NCBI RefSeq assembly: GCF_015351405.1
Contig: NZ_JADKMY010000001.1
Coordinates: 1,240,001 to 1,304,000, forward strand
DNA: 64,000 nt
Source of the DNA: Corynebacterium suicordis DSM 45110
Lineage (GTDB): Bacteria > Actinomycetota > Actinomycetes > Mycobacteriales > Mycobacteriaceae
Direction: 5' to 3'
The position numbers and the translations under genes were made by a program. Positions 63,209-64,000 of this stretch are shown here, piece after piece. The notes below the pieces were generated by a model, which saw nothing but the letters and a program-made list of their open reading frames with translations, had not been told where the DNA came from and ran no database searches. Each line of letters begins with the position of its first letter. The stretch's first letter is position 1.

Positions 63209-64000
63209 ATGAATGACCAGAATTCCGTAGAACGCACGTCTCGCAACTCCGTCGCAGGATCTCTCAAGGAGTATTCGCCGGAAGTGGAGCGATTCCGAGC
63301 TCAGTACCCCTTCGCTCTCGATGCATTCCAGCTGGACGCAGCTGAGACCATCGCTCAGGGCAGGGGAGTGCTCGTCGGCGCTCCCACCGGTGCGGGCAAG
63401 ACCGTGGTGGGCGAGTTCGCGGTGTTCACCGCGTTCCACAACCAGGGCACGTGTTTCTACACCACGCCCATCAAGGCGCTGAGCAACCAGAAGTTCCACG
63501 ACCTCGTGAAGATCTACGGCGAGGAGAACGTGGGCTTGCTCACCGGCGATGTCACGGTCAATGGTGACGCTCCCATCGTGGTGATGACCACCGAGGTACT
63601 GCGCAACATGATCTACGCGGACTCGGAGCGCCTGCGCACCCTCACGCACGTGGTGATGGATGAGGTGCACTTCCTCGCGGATCCTTCTCGCGGACCGGTC
63701 TGGGAAGAGGCCATCCTCAATCTGGATACGGACGTGATCCTGGTGTCACTCTCCGCCACCGTTTCCAACGTGGAGGAGTTCGGCGGCTGGCTGTCCACCA
63801 TCCGTGGGCAGACGGACATCATCCTCACCGACAAGCGCCCCGTGCCGCTCAATCAGTACATGATGGTGGGCCGGCAGATCCTGCCCCTGTTTGATTCCAC
63901 CGATGAACACATCGGCTCCATCAACCGTGCGGTGGTGGCCGCTGCCGCCAAGCAGGAAGAAGCGGGCAAACGACGCGGGCCAAAGCGCTCAGACGTCGTG
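63209..64000 (+). CDS. helY: DEAD/DEVH-box RNA helicase HelY (3' end outside window)
   Basis: The first 264 codons of a Ski2-like helicase. Walker A APTGAGKT near residue 57, TTPIKALSNQKF, LTGDVTVN, the DEVH box MDEVHF near 150 and SLSATVSN (motif III) are all visible. Genes in this position (Rv2092c) encode helicases of about 900 residues. Start ATG 63209; a GTG lies directly before it. TAGGCT eight bases upstream suggests a leaderless mRNA. It follows tatC as in mycobacteria. Confidence 0.94.
   Translation, partial: MNDQNSVERTSRNSVAGSLKEYSPEVERFRAQYPFALDAFQLDAAETIAQGRGVLVGAPTGAGKTVVGEFAVFTAFHNQGTCFYTTPIKALSNQKFHDLVKIYGEENVGLLTGDVTVNGDAPIVVMTTEVLRNMIYADSERLRTLTHVVMDEVHFLADPSRGPVWEEAILNLDTDVILVSLSATVSNVEEFGGWLSTIRGQTDIILTDKRPVPLNQYMMVGRQILPLFDSTDEHIGSINRAVVAAAAKQEEAGKRRGPKRSDVV

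Overview
The window is a gene-dense piece of a Corynebacterium-type (Mycobacteriales) chromosome of moderately high GC. The genus call rests on several things seen together: the zwf-opcA pair, mycothiol ligase MshC, the lipoglycan mannosyltransferase MptB, AcnR beside aconitase, and a complete Pup-ligation locus with no 20S proteasome genes. Gene order follows two blocks known from Mycobacterium tuberculosis (about Rv1446c to Rv1491c, and about Rv2140c to Rv2092c). Here they are joined at a tRNA-Leu gene near 38.1 kb. I see no phage, insertion sequence or CRISPR.

Layout. 0-5.6 kb (minus): pentose phosphate genes tkt-tal-zwf-opcA. 5.8-11.7 kb: haem O synthase ctaB converges on a minus-strand row of mptB, an ABC exporter pair and haem A synthase ctaA. 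11.9-18.4 kb: the iron-sulfur assembly operon sufR-B-D-C-S-U-T, converging on a lycopene-cyclase-like gene. 19.6-26.2 kb: an ABC-F ATPase, a secreted esterase, a class I amidotransferase, a cluster of an ACT protein with a UPF0210 protein, and a DUF1990 protein. 26.2-30.0 kb: the repressor gene acnR and aconitase acn, with a recognisable AcnR operator. 30.2-38.0 kb: cell-envelope genes (a small membrane protein, a secreted NlpC/P60 peptidase behind a 569-base leader region with a GlxR-type site, NfeD-SPFH pair, VTT membrane protein).

38.3-53.4 kb: a PEBP protein, pyrD, a LppL-like lipoprotein, uppP, mshC, cobalamin-dependent metH, a thioesterase, an in-frame HAD-HisE fusion followed by hisG, aspA and a RecB-like nuclease. 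53.4-64 kb: trmI, then the Pup system arc-dop-pup-pafA, its neighbours pafB-pafC (WYL regulators), tatA-tatC, and the start of helicase helY.

Beyond the genes, four observations stand out. A motif close to GGTGGCGTCG followed by an A-rich run occurs at least 16 times on both strands, mostly in linkers and intergenic DNA. HAD phosphatase and HisE are one reading frame. A tRNA-Leu lies four bases upstream of a membrane-protein start codon. At least fourteen genes have a TANNNT box placed so close to the start codon that leaderless transcription is likely.
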